From NCBI GenBank assembly GCA_002705055.1, contig PAHY01000006.1, positions 1 through 64,000 on the forward strand: 64,000 nt of DNA, in the 5' to 3' direction. A model generated the notes under the pieces. It was given only the letters and a program-made list of their open reading frames with translations, ran no database searches and had not been told where the DNA came from. The DNA is from Planctomycetota bacterium (lineage in GTDB: Bacteria > Planctomycetota > UBA1135). Shown one piece after another: positions 17,479-24,929 of this stretch (within the stretch, counting starts at the first letter, position 1; each line of letters opens with the position of its first letter). The translations under genes were made by a program, and so were the position numbers.

Positions 17479-19017
17479 ATGCACGAACGCATCCTCATCG
17501 TCGACTTCGGATCCCAGTACACGCAGCTGATCGCGCGGCGGGTCCGTGAACACCAGGTCTTCTCTGAAGTGGTCCCAGCGCACCGCGCGCACGAACACCT
17601 CGGCGAGGATCTCAAGGGCATCATCCTTTCCGGCGGCCCAGCCAGCGCCTACCTCGAGGGCGCGCCCACGATGAGCGAGGCCGTGCTCGAGGCCGGCGTG
17701 CCCATCCTCGGCATCTGCTACGGCATGCAGTGGCTGTGTGAGCATCTGGGCGGGGCGGTGGTCCCCGGCGAAAGTCGCGAGTTCGGCTTCACCGAGATGC
17801 ACCTGGACCACCGCGAAGGTCTGTTCAGCGGCGTCTCGGCGGACACGGTGGTGTGGATGAGCCACGGCGACCGGGTCGAGAAGCTGCCTGCCGGCTTTGC
17901 CCGGCTCGCGCACACCGCCGACTGCCCCGAAGCGGCCATCGGCGATGAAGCGCGCAAGCTCTACGGCCTGCAGTTCCACCCGGAGGTGGCGCACACCCGC
18001 GAAGGCATCACGGTGCTGCGCAACTTCCTGCACTGGGTCTGTCGCTGCAGCGGCGACTGGACTCCGGGCGACCTCGCCCAGGAGCTGGTGCGGAGCGTGG
18101 CGGAACAGGTCGGCGAGACCGGCGAGATCGTGCTGGGTCTGTCCGGCGGGGTCGATAGCAGCGTGGTCGGAGCCATCTGCCAGCAGGCGATCGGCCGGCG
18201 CTGCCACGCGATCTTCGTCGACACGGGTCTGCTGCGCGCGGGCGAGCGCGAGCTGGTCGAGAACACCTTCCGCGACCACTTCGAGCTCGACCTCACCGTG
18301 GTCGATGCCGAGGATCGCTTCCTCGGCAAGCTCGCCGGGGTCACCGACCCGGAGCAGAAGCGGAAGGCGATCGGCTACGAGTTCGTGGAGATCTTCCGCG
18401 AGCAGGCCAAGCGCTTTGAGAACGCGCACTTTCTGGGTCAGGGCACGCTCTACCCGGACGTGATCGAGTCGGTCGCGGCGCACGGCGGGGCGACCGAGGT
18501 CATCAAGTCGCACCACAACGTGGGCGGTCTGCCCGAAGACCTGGAAATGGAGCTGGTCGAGCCGCTGCGCCTGCTGTTCAAGGACGAGGTCCGCGAGCTG
18601 GGCCGGGTCCTGGGGCTGCCTGAAGAGATGGTGGCGCGTCAGCCCTTCCCGGGGCCCGGGCTGGCGGTGCGCTGCGTCGGCGAGTGCACGCCGGATCGCG
18701 TCAAGCGGCTGCGCGCCGCCGACGCGATCGTGCGCGAAGAGTTTGAGCGTCGCGGCGAGCACGAAGGGGTCTGGCAGTACTTCGCGGTGCTGACCGGCGC
18801 CCGCTCGGTCGGCGTGATGGGTGATCAGCGCACCTACGAGGAGGCCTGCGCGATTCGCGCGGTGCAGTCGAGCGACGGCATGACGGCCGACTGGGTGTAT
18901 CCCAGCCACGCCTGCCTGCAGGCGATCTCGAATCGGGTCATCAACCAGATTCGCGGCATCAACCGCGTCGTCCTGGACGTGACCTCGAAGCCGCCCGGCA
19001 CCATTGAGTGGGAATAG
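17479..19017 (+). CDS. guaA: GMP synthase (glutamine-hydrolysing)
   Basis: GuaA aminates XMP to GMP using glutamine and ATP. The 512-residue protein has an N-terminal class I glutamine amidotransferase domain with IVDFGSQYTQLI at the start, nucleophile C80 in GICYGMQ and FHPEV supplying His and Glu. The ATP-pyrophosphatase domain follows with the PP-loop LGLSGGVDSS near residue 221, and the C-terminal dimerisation domain ends with PPGTIEWE, the invariant GuaA C-terminus. It lies 43 bases after guaB on the same strand and is probably co-transcribed with it. The start ATG has no visible Shine-Dalgarno site. Length and motifs are fully normal. Confidence 0.97.
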   Translation: MHERILIVDFGSQYTQLIARRVREHQVFSEVVPAHRAHEHLGEDLKGIILSGGPASAYLEGAPTMSEAVLEAGVPILGICYGMQWLCEHLGGAVVPGESREFGFTEMHLDHREGLFSGVSADTVVWMSHGDRVEKLPAGFARLAHTADCPEAAIGDEARKLYGLQFHPEVAHTREGITVLRNFLHWVCRCSGDWTPGDLAQELVRSVAEQVGETGEIVLGLSGGVDSSVVGAICQQAIGRRCHAIFVDTGLLRAGERELVENTFRDHFELDLTVVDAEDRFLGKLAGVTDPEQKRKAIGYEFVEIFREQAKRFENAHFLGQGTLYPDVIESVAAHGGATEVIKSHHNVGGLPEDLEMELVEPLRLLFKDEVRELGRVLGLPEEMVARQPFPGPGLAVRCVGECTPDRVKRLRAADAIVREEFERRGEHEGVWQYFAVLTGARSVGVMGDQRTYEEACAIRAVQSSDGMTADWVYPSHACLQAISNRVINQIRGINRVVLDVTSKPPGTIEWE

Positions 19018-19092
19018 CGCCCGCGCTTTTCGGTTGAGGTGCGCTGCGGGGCAGCCGTGAAAGGGCGGTACCCCTGCTTTTTGCACTTGAAC

Positions 19093-19446
19093 ATGAAGAC
19101 CGAGGTGATTCTGCGCGGCCCGTTCGCGCATCGTCGTTCCCGCCTGGCGCGCGCCTGTGAGGCGCGCCTCCGCCAGACCCTCGCCCGGCTCGCGACGCGC
19201 GTCAGTCGCGCCGAGTTGCGCCTGGAGTCGCGCTCCGCGCACGATCCCAGTTGCCGGGCCACTCTGGCGGTTCGTCCGCTGCACGGCAGCGCCTTCCTGG
19301 TGACCGCGGACGCCGCGCGCCCCTGGCAGGCGGTCTCGCAGGTCGCTCTGGCGGCGCGCAGGCAGCTCAGCGAACTGCGACGGCGCAACCGCTCGCGGAC
19401 GCGTCGGGCGCAGCGCCACTGGAGCGAACAGCGTTGGGCGGCCTAG
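19093..19446 (+). CDS. Small basic HPF/RaiA-like ribosome-associated protein
   Basis: The 117-residue protein is rich in arginine (pI clearly basic). Its layout, a beta-alpha-beta start (EVILRGPFAHRRSRLARACEA), a strand RATLAVRP, a hydrophobic strand SAFLVTADAARPW and a final helix QVALAARRQLSELRRR, resembles the HPF/RaiA fold that sits in the decoding centre of idle ribosomes. The match is to overall pattern, not to invariant residues, so function is inferred. ATG 19093 is chosen because upstream codons have no protein-like character. It ends tail-to-tail with pcm: the TAG stop shares the bases CTAG with the stop on the other strand. Confidence 0.55.
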   Translation: MKTEVILRGPFAHRRSRLARACEARLRQTLARLATRVSRAELRLESRSAHDPSCRATLAVRPLHGSAFLVTADAARPWQAVSQVALAARRQLSELRRRNRSRTRRAQRHWSEQRWAA

Positions 19447-20081
19447 CTCTGGTCTCGGGAGCGCGCCGCAACGAAGCGCACCGGGAACAGCGTCTCGACC
19501 AGCTTCGCGCCCTGCGTGTCGGCCTCGTAGACCAGCAGTTCCTGGACGCCGGCGCCCACCGGCGCCACCAGGCGTGCGCCGACCGCCAGTTGATCCAGGA
19601 GCGCGGGAGGCACATAGGGCACCGCCATGTGCAGGATGATCGCGTCGTAGGGGGCGTGGTCGTAATCGCCCAGGCGTCCGTCGCCGAGGAAGATCTGCGC
19701 GTTGGCATAGCCCAGGGCGGACAGCGACTTCCGGGAGCGTTCCACCCAGATCGGGTCCACCTCGATGGCGCGCACGGAGCCGGCGAGCTCGCACAGGAGC
19801 GCCGTGCTGTACCCGCTGCCGGAGCCGATCTCGAGCACCCGGTCGCCGGGTTCGAGTTTCAAGGCCTGCAGCATCGCCGCCACCACGCTGGGCTGGGAAA
19901 GCGTGACCCCGGCGGACAGCGGAAGGACCTCGTCCTCGAAGGCCCGCGGCCGGTCGCCCGGAAGGCAGAAGCGATCCCGCGGCACCTCACGGAAGACCCG
20001 CAGGACGCGTGCATCCGCGATCCCGCGCTGCTTCAGGCAGCGCTGAAGTTGCTGGATGGCCTGATCGCGTGGGGTGGACAA
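19443..20081 (-). CDS. pcm: Protein-L-isoaspartate O-methyltransferase
   Basis: The 212-residue enzyme methylates isoaspartyl residues in damaged proteins, starting their repair. Family features in order: REVPRDRFCLP, then the start-of-fold segment LPLSAGVTLSQPSVVAAML, the SAM-binding motif VLEIGSGSGYSTALL near residue 79, IEVDPIW, IFLGDGRLGD and the post-III segment YDAIILHMAVPYVPPALLDQL. The start codon is TTG; no upstream ATG or GTG is available in frame before the promoter. The -10-like TAGCTT lies 27 bases upstream and overlaps the -10 of the divergent gene. It converges with the HPF-like gene, sharing CTAG at the stops. Confidence 0.9.
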   Translation of the reverse strand: MSTPRDQAIQQLQRCLKQRGIADARVLRVFREVPRDRFCLPGDRPRAFEDEVLPLSAGVTLSQPSVVAAMLQALKLEPGDRVLEIGSGSGYSTALLCELAGSVRAIEVDPIWVERSRKSLSALGYANAQIFLGDGRLGDYDHAPYDAIILHMAVPYVPPALLDQLAVGARLVAPVGAGVQELLVYEADTQGAKLVETLFPVRFVAARSRDQS

Positions 20082-20108
20082 GGTCTGCTTGTGGACGGGG
20101 GGGCTGCG

Positions 20109-20118
20109 AAGCTACGAT
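20109..20118. promoter_or_regulatory. Overlapping divergent -10 boxes between pcm and the membrane-protein gene
   Basis: AAGCTACGAT contains TAGCTT on the minus strand (20114-20109, toward pcm) and TACGAT on the plus strand (20113-20118). The two share the central TA. The plus box ends six bases before GTG 20125, so that gene should be leaderless; pcm would have a leader of about 20 bases. Confidence 0.55.
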
Positions 20119-20124
20119 TCGAGG

Positions 20125-20697
20125 GTGCTGCTGCTCGCCGCGCAAGATCTGTCGCAGACCCTCGACGTGGACTACATGGTCCTCGGTCTGGTCTGCTATC
20201 TGATCGCGGGGGTCTTCATGATCCTATCGATCGGGCGGGGGCGGCCCCGCACCCGCGCGCAGTTCGTGCTCGGTGTCTCTCCCGAGAGTCTTTCCAGTCT
20301 GCGCGCTTCGGTCATGGCCAAGGGCCGCAGTTTGGTCGCGGCGATCTACTTTGTCAGCGGCACGACCTTCCTGCTGGCGGCTTTTCTGCTGCCCGGCGAG
20401 CCGTCTCCGACCAAGCAGTACTGGGGTGCCGGTCTGCTGATGGTGGTCGCGGCGCTGGTCATGTTCCTGCTTGATGGACACGTGCGGCGCGTCATGCGCA
20501 GCCATCTGCGCCAAGAGCTGACGGCCCAGGACTTCACCTTTGAAGATCACATCGGGCTGACCCGCGAGATCGGCGAGCTGTTCGGCATCGAGCCGAAGCA
20601 GGGCGAAACCCTCGACGCCTATGTCCGGGCGGTGCGCGAGGCATTGGGGGTCACCGCAACGTCACGCGGCGGCGGCGGCTACGGCGTACGACGCTAG
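20125..20697 (+). CDS. Membrane protein of unknown family
   Basis: I do not recognise this 190-residue protein. It has three or four hydrophobic segments: YMVLGLVCYLIAGVFMIL near residues 18-35, LVAAIYFVSGTTFLLAAFLL near 71-90 and AGLLMVVAALVMFLL near 101-115, followed by a charged cytoplasmic-looking tail ending in a glycine-rich GGGGYGVRR. The GTG start at 20125 is chosen because a TACGAT box ends six bases before it. It is a single gene, divergent from pcm and 20 bases ahead of comF. No function can be inferred. Confidence 0.65.
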   Translation: MLLLAAQDLSQTLDVDYMVLGLVCYLIAGVFMILSIGRGRPRTRAQFVLGVSPESLSSLRASVMAKGRSLVAAIYFVSGTTFLLAAFLLPGEPSPTKQYWGAGLLMVVAALVMFLLDGHVRRVMRSHLRQELTAQDFTFEDHIGLTREIGELFGIEPKQGETLDAYVRAVREALGVTATSRGGGGYGVRR

Positions 20698-20717
20698 TTC
20701 CTGTCACCGATCACCGG

Positions 20718-21455
20718 GTGACGCGTCTTCCTTGTATGGGAGGATGGTCATCAAGCGTCGGTGCCCTGTTGGGGGTGCGTTGCCCCGCCTGCACGCAGGC
20801 GCGGATTCAGGCGCACCAGCAGCTCTGTGCCGGCTGCCGGCCGCTCCTGGCCGATGTGGGCTGCGACCCGGATCTGCTCTGGGGGCCCACGCAACCGGTC
20901 GAGGTGGCACCCTTTCCACCCGGCCTGGCCTGCGGCGAATATCAGGGCAGTCTGCGCCGCATGATCTTGCAGGCCAAGCAGGGTCCCTCCACCGCGGCTT
21001 TGCCCGTGTTGCGCCGGCAGTTGCTGCACGCCATCCGGGCACGCAAGCTCCCGCCCGGCCATCTCATCGCGCCGCCGGCATCGCGGCTGCGTCGTTGGCA
21101 GGGCTGGCACTTGGCCGATGAACTGGCGCAGTCCCTGGCGCAGCGCCTGGGCTGGCCCACTCTGCGTCCGCTGCGGCGGCGGCGCGAGCGACCACCGCAG
21201 GCCGGGCTGGGGGCGGGCGCGCGGCGCATCAACCTGGCGGGTTCCTTCGCCTGGCGTCAGGCGGGGTGGGTCCAGCGTGCGGCCCAGCGGCGGCCCCTGC
21301 GCCGCGTCTACCTCATCGACGACGTGCTCACGACGGGGGCCACCTTCCGCGAGTGCGCGCGGCTGTTTCAGCAGGCCGGGGTCGAAGAGGTGCGGCCGGT
21401 GGTGCTGGCCTGGGTGCCGGATCAGCTGGCGGCCTCGTCTCCGGCGCAACACTAG
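20718..21455 (+). CDS. comF: ComF-family phosphoribosyltransferase-like protein
   Basis: The 245-residue protein has the ComF layout: an N-terminal zinc-finger-like pair CPAC/CAGC (residues about 23-40), a middle segment GEYQGSLRRMILQAKQG (the YxGxLRxLIxxxK motif), and a C-terminal phosphoribosyltransferase loop VYLIDDVLTTGAT near residue 200. In naturally competent bacteria ComF helps DNA move into the cytoplasm; in others the role is unknown. GTG 20718 is the longest start and ATG 20736 an alternative. The TAG stop codon is also the first half of the -10 box of gluQ. Confidence 0.85.
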   Translation: MTRLPCMGGWSSSVGALLGVRCPACTQARIQAHQQLCAGCRPLLADVGCDPDLLWGPTQPVEVAPFPPGLACGEYQGSLRRMILQAKQGPSTAALPVLRRQLLHAIRARKLPPGHLIAPPASRLRRWQGWHLADELAQSLAQRLGWPTLRPLRRRRERPPQAGLGAGARRINLAGSFAWRQAGWVQRAAQRRPLRRVYLIDDVLTTGATFRECARLFQQAGVEEVRPVVLAWVPDQLAASSPAQH

Positions 21456-21458
21456 GAT
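21453..21458 (+). promoter_or_regulatory. -10 box of gluQ, built on the comF stop codon
   Basis: TAGGAT begins with the TAG stop of comF and ends eight bases before the gluQ ATG, predicting a leaderless message. Confidence 0.5.
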
Positions 21459-21466
21459 GCAAGCGC

Positions 21467-22423
21467 ATGGCCCGCTCTCCGTCTTCGCCGCGCGCGCGCC
21501 TCGCGCCCAGTCCTACCGGCGTGCTGCACCTGGGCAATGCCCGCAGCTTTGTGCTGGCCTGGCTCGCGGCCCGCAGCGAAGGGGCCTGGCTGCAGCTGCG
21601 CATCGAAGATCTCGACGGCCCGCGCGTTCGCGCCGGGGCCACCGAGTCCATCCTCGAGGACTTCGCCTGGCTCGGCCTCGATTGGGACAGCGGTCCGCTC
21701 ACGCAGGCCGATCGCGTCGACGAGTTCCAAACCGTGCTGGATCAACTGCATCAGCAGGGGCAGGCTTACCCCTGTATCTGTTCACGCCGCGATATCGAGC
21801 AGGCTGCTTCAGCCCCGCACGCCGGCGAGGAAGGCCTGATCTACCCGGGTACCTGTCGAGGGCGCTTCGCCACGCTCGCGCAGGCTCAGGCCGCCAGTAC
21901 GGATGGTCGGGTGGCCTGGCGCTTTGCAGTCCCGCCGGGGCAGACTGTTTCCTGGATCGACGAAGTCGCCGGTCCGCAGTCCTATCTGCCCTCGAGCCAG
22001 CTGGGCGACTTCGTGATCTGGAAGAAAGACGCCGAGCCGGCCTACCAGCTTGCTGTCGTCGTCGACGACATCGCTGCGGGCATCAACCAGGTGCTCCGCG
22101 GCGACGATCTTCTGCCCAGCACCGCGCGCCAGCTTCTGCTCTACGAGGCGCTGGGGCACGCCCCGCCACGCTGGCTTCACGTCCCGCTGGTGGTCGGCAC
22201 GGACGGTCGTCGGCTTGCCAAGCGTCATGGCGACACCTCCTTGCGGCACCTGCGCGCATGCGGGGTCAGTGCATCCCAGGTGCTGTGCTGGATCGCCCGT
22301 GTCTCGGGGATCGGGGTCGAAGAGCAGCCCCAGTCGGCGCGCGCTCTGCTGCCCGGATTCGATCTGGCAGCGCTCCCGCGCCAGGCCGTGGTCTGGCACG
22401 GCCCCCAGGACCTGGACTCTTAA
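21467..22423 (+). CDS. gluQ: Glutamyl-Q tRNA(Asp) synthetase
   Basis: GluQ-RS activates glutamate and attaches it to queuosine at the wobble position of tRNA-Asp. At 318 residues it is the length of a GluRS catalytic core without the anticodon-binding domain, the hallmark of the family. Motifs: ARLAPSPTGVLHLGNARS with the HIGH-like HLGN, RIEDLDGPR, and a KMSKS-like RRLAKRHG. A zinc site is suggested by CICSRRD and, further on, YPGTCRGR. ATG 21467 is fixed by homology and the -10 box. It is followed by the terminator region of the convergent small lipoprotein gene. Confidence 0.92.
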   Translation: MARSPSSPRARLAPSPTGVLHLGNARSFVLAWLAARSEGAWLQLRIEDLDGPRVRAGATESILEDFAWLGLDWDSGPLTQADRVDEFQTVLDQLHQQGQAYPCICSRRDIEQAASAPHAGEEGLIYPGTCRGRFATLAQAQAASTDGRVAWRFAVPPGQTVSWIDEVAGPQSYLPSSQLGDFVIWKKDAEPAYQLAVVVDDIAAGINQVLRGDDLLPSTARQLLLYEALGHAPPRWLHVPLVVGTDGRRLAKRHGDTSLRHLRACGVSASQVLCWIARVSGIGVEEQPQSARALLPGFDLAALPRQAVVWHGPQDLDS

Positions 22424-22445
22424 CCACCTGCGAAGCAGGGGGCAC

Positions 22446-22479
22446 AAAAAGAGCACGACCCCGTCAAGCGGGGTCGTGC
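22446..22479 (-). terminator. Rho-independent terminator of the small lipoprotein gene
   Basis: On the minus strand an 11-base-pair stem GCACGACCCCG/CGGGGTCGTGC (22453-22479, five-base loop) is followed by TCTTTTT (22452-22446). This is a textbook intrinsic terminator for the gene at 22525-22833. Confidence 0.85.
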
Positions 22480-22480
22480 G

Positions 22481-22518
22481 CGGGCCGCGTGGCCCGAAGG
22501 GTGGCCGGCGAGCCGGCC
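22481..22518 (-). other. Two further hairpins in the 3' untranslated region
   Basis: GGCCGGC/GCCGGCC (22503-22518, two-base spacer) and CGGGCC/GGCCCG (22481-22496) lie between the stop codon and the terminator, so the mRNA ends in three consecutive stem-loops. They may protect the transcript from 3' exonucleases; no function is proven. Confidence 0.5.
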
Positions 22519-22524
22519 GTACGC

Positions 22525-22833
22525 CTAGTAGACGTAGGGGTCGTCCTTGTCGTAGTTAAAGAACCACTTGTTGAACGAGTCGTAGACCTCGGTCATGTCC
22601 TTGTGGAAGGAGCGATCACGGGCCTCGTACTCAGCCGCCAGGCTGGCGTTGGTTTCGGCGGACAGCATGTCCATGCCGTAGGGCTCACTGCTGTGGACGT
22701 AGTGGCCCGGGGTGAAGACGTAGGTGACGCCGTCCTCGATGGCCTTCGCACCTGCGACGACCACGGAGCAGGAGCCGAGCGAGAGGGAGGCCGCAGCAAG
22801 GGTGGCGGCTGCCAGAACGCGAAGTTTGCTCAT
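22525..22833 (-). CDS. Small lipoprotein of unknown function
   Basis: The 102-residue protein has a basic start, a hydrophobic alanine/leucine-rich stretch and a lipobox ending at C22 (LGSC), followed directly by a second hydrophobic run SVVVAGAKAIEDG. The mature part is rich in acidic and aromatic residues, ending WFFNYDKDDPYVY. I recognise no family. It is a monocistronic gene with its own canonical promoter (TTGACT-17-TAGGCT) and strong terminator, a pattern of well-expressed envelope lipoproteins. The leader has no Shine-Dalgarno site. Confidence 0.75.
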   Translation of the reverse strand: MSKLRVLAAATLAAASLSLGSCSVVVAGAKAIEDGVTYVFTPGHYVHSSEPYGMDMLSAETNASLAAEYEARDRSFHKDMTEVYDSFNKWFFNYDKDDPYVY

Positions 22834-22887
22834 GATGTTGTTGGGCGCGAGAGGCCCACGGAGGGGGGAACCCCGAAGGGTCCAGAA

Positions 22888-22916
22888 AGCCTAGGAGGCC
22901 CCTCGACGGGAGTCAA
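22888..22916 (-). promoter_or_regulatory. Sigma-70 promoter of the small lipoprotein gene
   Basis: On the minus strand TTGACT (22916-22911) and TAGGCT (22893-22888) are 17 bases apart, giving a leader of about 47 bases. It is the best-matching -35 box in the window. Confidence 0.7.
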
Positions 22917-22932
22917 CCAAGGCCGGCGCGGC

Positions 22933-22938
22933 TATCCT
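22933..22938 (+). promoter_or_regulatory. -10 box of hisS
   Basis: TATCCT ends ten bases before ATG 22949, predicting a leader of only a few bases. It lies back-to-back with the lipoprotein promoter. Confidence 0.5.
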
Positions 22939-22948
22939 GACGGGTCTC

Positions 22949-24274
22949 ATGGCCAAGGCCACCTTCCGAGCCCCGCGAGGCACGCGCGACATGCTGCCCG
23001 AGGACCTGGTCCTCATTCAGCACCTCGAACGCACCGCCCGGAGCGTCGCCGTCAGCAGCGGCTTCGCCGAAATACGCACCCCGTTCTTCGAGGAAACGCG
23101 ACTTTTCACCCGTTCGCTGGGCGAGACCTCGGATGTGGTCTCGAAGGAGATGTTCACGGTGCCCAGCCGGGCGGCCGGCGGCGAAGACGGCGGGAACTCC
23201 TACACCTTCCGCCCGGAAGGCACGGCGAGCGTCGCACGTGCTTATGTCAACGGGGGTTACGCCGCCAAGGCTCCGCTGCAGAAGTGGTACTACCTGGGGC
23301 CGATGTTCCGATACGAAAGGCCTCAAAAGGGGCGGGAACGGCAATTCACCCAGTTTGGAGTCGAGGCGTTCGGGGCCGCCAGCCCGCTGCTCGACGCCGA
23401 GGTCGTGGATCTCGCGGTCCGCTTCTTTGAGGCGCTGGGCTTCGGCAGCGAGCTGGAGGTGCGGGTCAACACCATGGGCGACCCGGAAGACCGCGATCGC
23501 TGGCGCGAGCGGCTGAAGGACTACTTCCGGCCGCAGCTGGCGACGCGCTGCGCCGACTGTCAGGATCGCTTCGAGCGCAATGTGTTTCGCTTGCTCGACT
23601 GCAAGGTGCCGGCCTGCGTCGAGGCAAATCAGGGTGCTCCGGCCCTGGCTGAAGTCCTCGGCCCTGAGGCCTCCGCGCATCACGAGGGCTTTCTCGCCGC
23701 GCTGCGCGCTTTGGGCCGCGAGCCCGTCATCGACCCCTCGATCGTGCGCGGCCTGGACTACTACACCCGGACCGTCTTCGAAGTGCACTATCCGCCGCTG
23801 GGTGCGCGCTCGGCGCTTTGCGGCGGGGGGCGTTACGACGGCCTGGTCGAAGAGTTCGGTGGCCAGCCCACTCCCGGCGTGGGCTTCGCGGTCGGCTTCA
23901 CGGCGACCGAGCTCGCGCTGCAGGAGCTGGGGCTCCCGCCGGCGCAGGACCTCGCGGATCTCGAAGCCGAGCTGCGCCCGCAGGTCTACGTCGCCGCCGT
24001 CAGCGAAGACGAGCGGGGCCCGGCCCTGGCTCTGGCTTCCGAACTGCGACGGGCGGGCGTGCGCCCCGTGGTGCTCGACTACCGCGGCAAGTCGCTGAAG
24101 GCTCAGCTCAAGGAAGCGGGCAAGTCGGGAGCGGCCTTCACGGTCGTGCTGGGTGCGGATGAAGTCTCGACCGGCACCGCCGTTCTGCGTGATATGCAGG
24201 CGGGGGAAGAGTCCTCGCTTCCCCAGCCCGAACTGGCGGCGCAGATCCTGCGCTCCGCTTCCACGACGAGCTAG
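22949..24274 (+). CDS. hisS: Histidyl-tRNA synthetase
   Basis: The 441-residue class II synthetase charges tRNA-His. Features: N-terminal RAPRGTRDMLPED, motif 1 region SGFAEIRTPFFEET, motif 2 WYYLGPMFRYERPQKGRERQF, the histidine-specific HisA motif near residue 268 (VRGLDYYTRTVFE), the GGGRYDGL loop and a C-terminal anticodon-binding domain (QVYVAAVSEDERGPAL onward). The length is normal. It has its own short promoter and is followed after eight bases by nadD, suggesting joint transcription. A cysteine-rich stretch near residue 193 (CADC) may bind zinc, as seen in some HisRS insert domains. Confidence 0.96.
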   Translation: MAKATFRAPRGTRDMLPEDLVLIQHLERTARSVAVSSGFAEIRTPFFEETRLFTRSLGETSDVVSKEMFTVPSRAAGGEDGGNSYTFRPEGTASVARAYVNGGYAAKAPLQKWYYLGPMFRYERPQKGRERQFTQFGVEAFGAASPLLDAEVVDLAVRFFEALGFGSELEVRVNTMGDPEDRDRWRERLKDYFRPQLATRCADCQDRFERNVFRLLDCKVPACVEANQGAPALAEVLGPEASAHHEGFLAALRALGREPVIDPSIVRGLDYYTRTVFEVHYPPLGARSALCGGGRYDGLVEEFGGQPTPGVGFAVGFTATELALQELGLPPAQDLADLEAELRPQVYVAAVSEDERGPALALASELRRAGVRPVVLDYRGKSLKAQLKEAGKSGAAFTVVLGADEVSTGTAVLRDMQAGEESSLPQPELAAQILRSASTTS

Positions 24275-24282
24275 GCATCGAG

Positions 24283-24909
24283 ATGGGGGCCTCAGCCGCG
24301 CACGAGCGTTGCGTCATCCTGGGAGGGTCCTTCGACCCGGTCCACGGCGCTCACTTGGCGCTCGCGGAGGCCGCCCAGGCCCGGGGAGCTGTGGCCGAAC
24401 TGCTTTGGCTGCCGGCGGCGCGCTCGCCCTTCAAGGACGCCGCACCGAGGATTGCCGACGCCGATCGCGTCGATCTGCTGCGCGCCGTGGTCGAGGCGCG
24501 GCCCGGAGAGCGGATCGAGCTCTGTGAACTGCAGCGCCCGGCGCCCTCGTACATGGTGGACACGCTCCAGCTCTTGAAGGCGAACGGAGAGGAACGCCCG
24601 CTGGCGCTGCTGATGGGGCAGGACACGCTGGCCGGTTTGCCGCGCTGGAAGCAGGCCGACGAGCTCACGCGGCTTGCCGAGTTCTGGGTTGCACCGCGAC
24701 CCGGAGCCGCGCCGCTGGACGAGCAGTTGGTCGAGGTCCGGCAGGCGCTGCCCGGGCTGCGCGTCACCACGCTGGACTTCGTGCCGACCGGCCTCAGTTC
24801 GACGGCGCTGCGGGCCTGCCTGGCCCGCGGCGAAGACCCCGGGGCAGAAGCTCTGCCGCGGCCGGTCTGGGAGCTGATTCAAGCCCGCCGGCTGTACCGG
24901 GCGGGCTAG
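24283..24909 (+). CDS. nadD: Nicotinate-nucleotide adenylyltransferase
   Basis: NadD transfers AMP from ATP to nicotinate mononucleotide in NAD synthesis. The 208-residue protein has the nucleotidyltransferase signature GGSFDPVHGAHL at residues 14-25 with the catalytic His pair, WLPAARSPFKDA for substrate recognition, LLMGQDTLAGLPRWK, and the C-terminal phosphate-binding LSSTALRACL. It sits eight bases after hisS and ends 20 bases before the convergent parvulin gene. In many bacteria nadD is followed by rsfS; that gene is not here. Confidence 0.93.
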   Translation: MGASAAHERCVILGGSFDPVHGAHLALAEAAQARGAVAELLWLPAARSPFKDAAPRIADADRVDLLRAVVEARPGERIELCELQRPAPSYMVDTLQLLKANGEERPLALLMGQDTLAGLPRWKQADELTRLAEFWVAPRPGAAPLDEQLVEVRQALPGLRVTTLDFVPTGLSSTALRACLARGEDPGAEALPRPVWELIQARRLYRAG

Positions 24910-24929
24910 GTCGCGACTGGCTCGCCGAT

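Noticed and set aside
17398-19794. Open frame of 798 codons on the minus strand across guaA and its neighbour
   Set aside because: It is antisense to guaA and has no recognisable domain. The same applies to the long minus-strand frames at 15945-17624 and 26060-28342.
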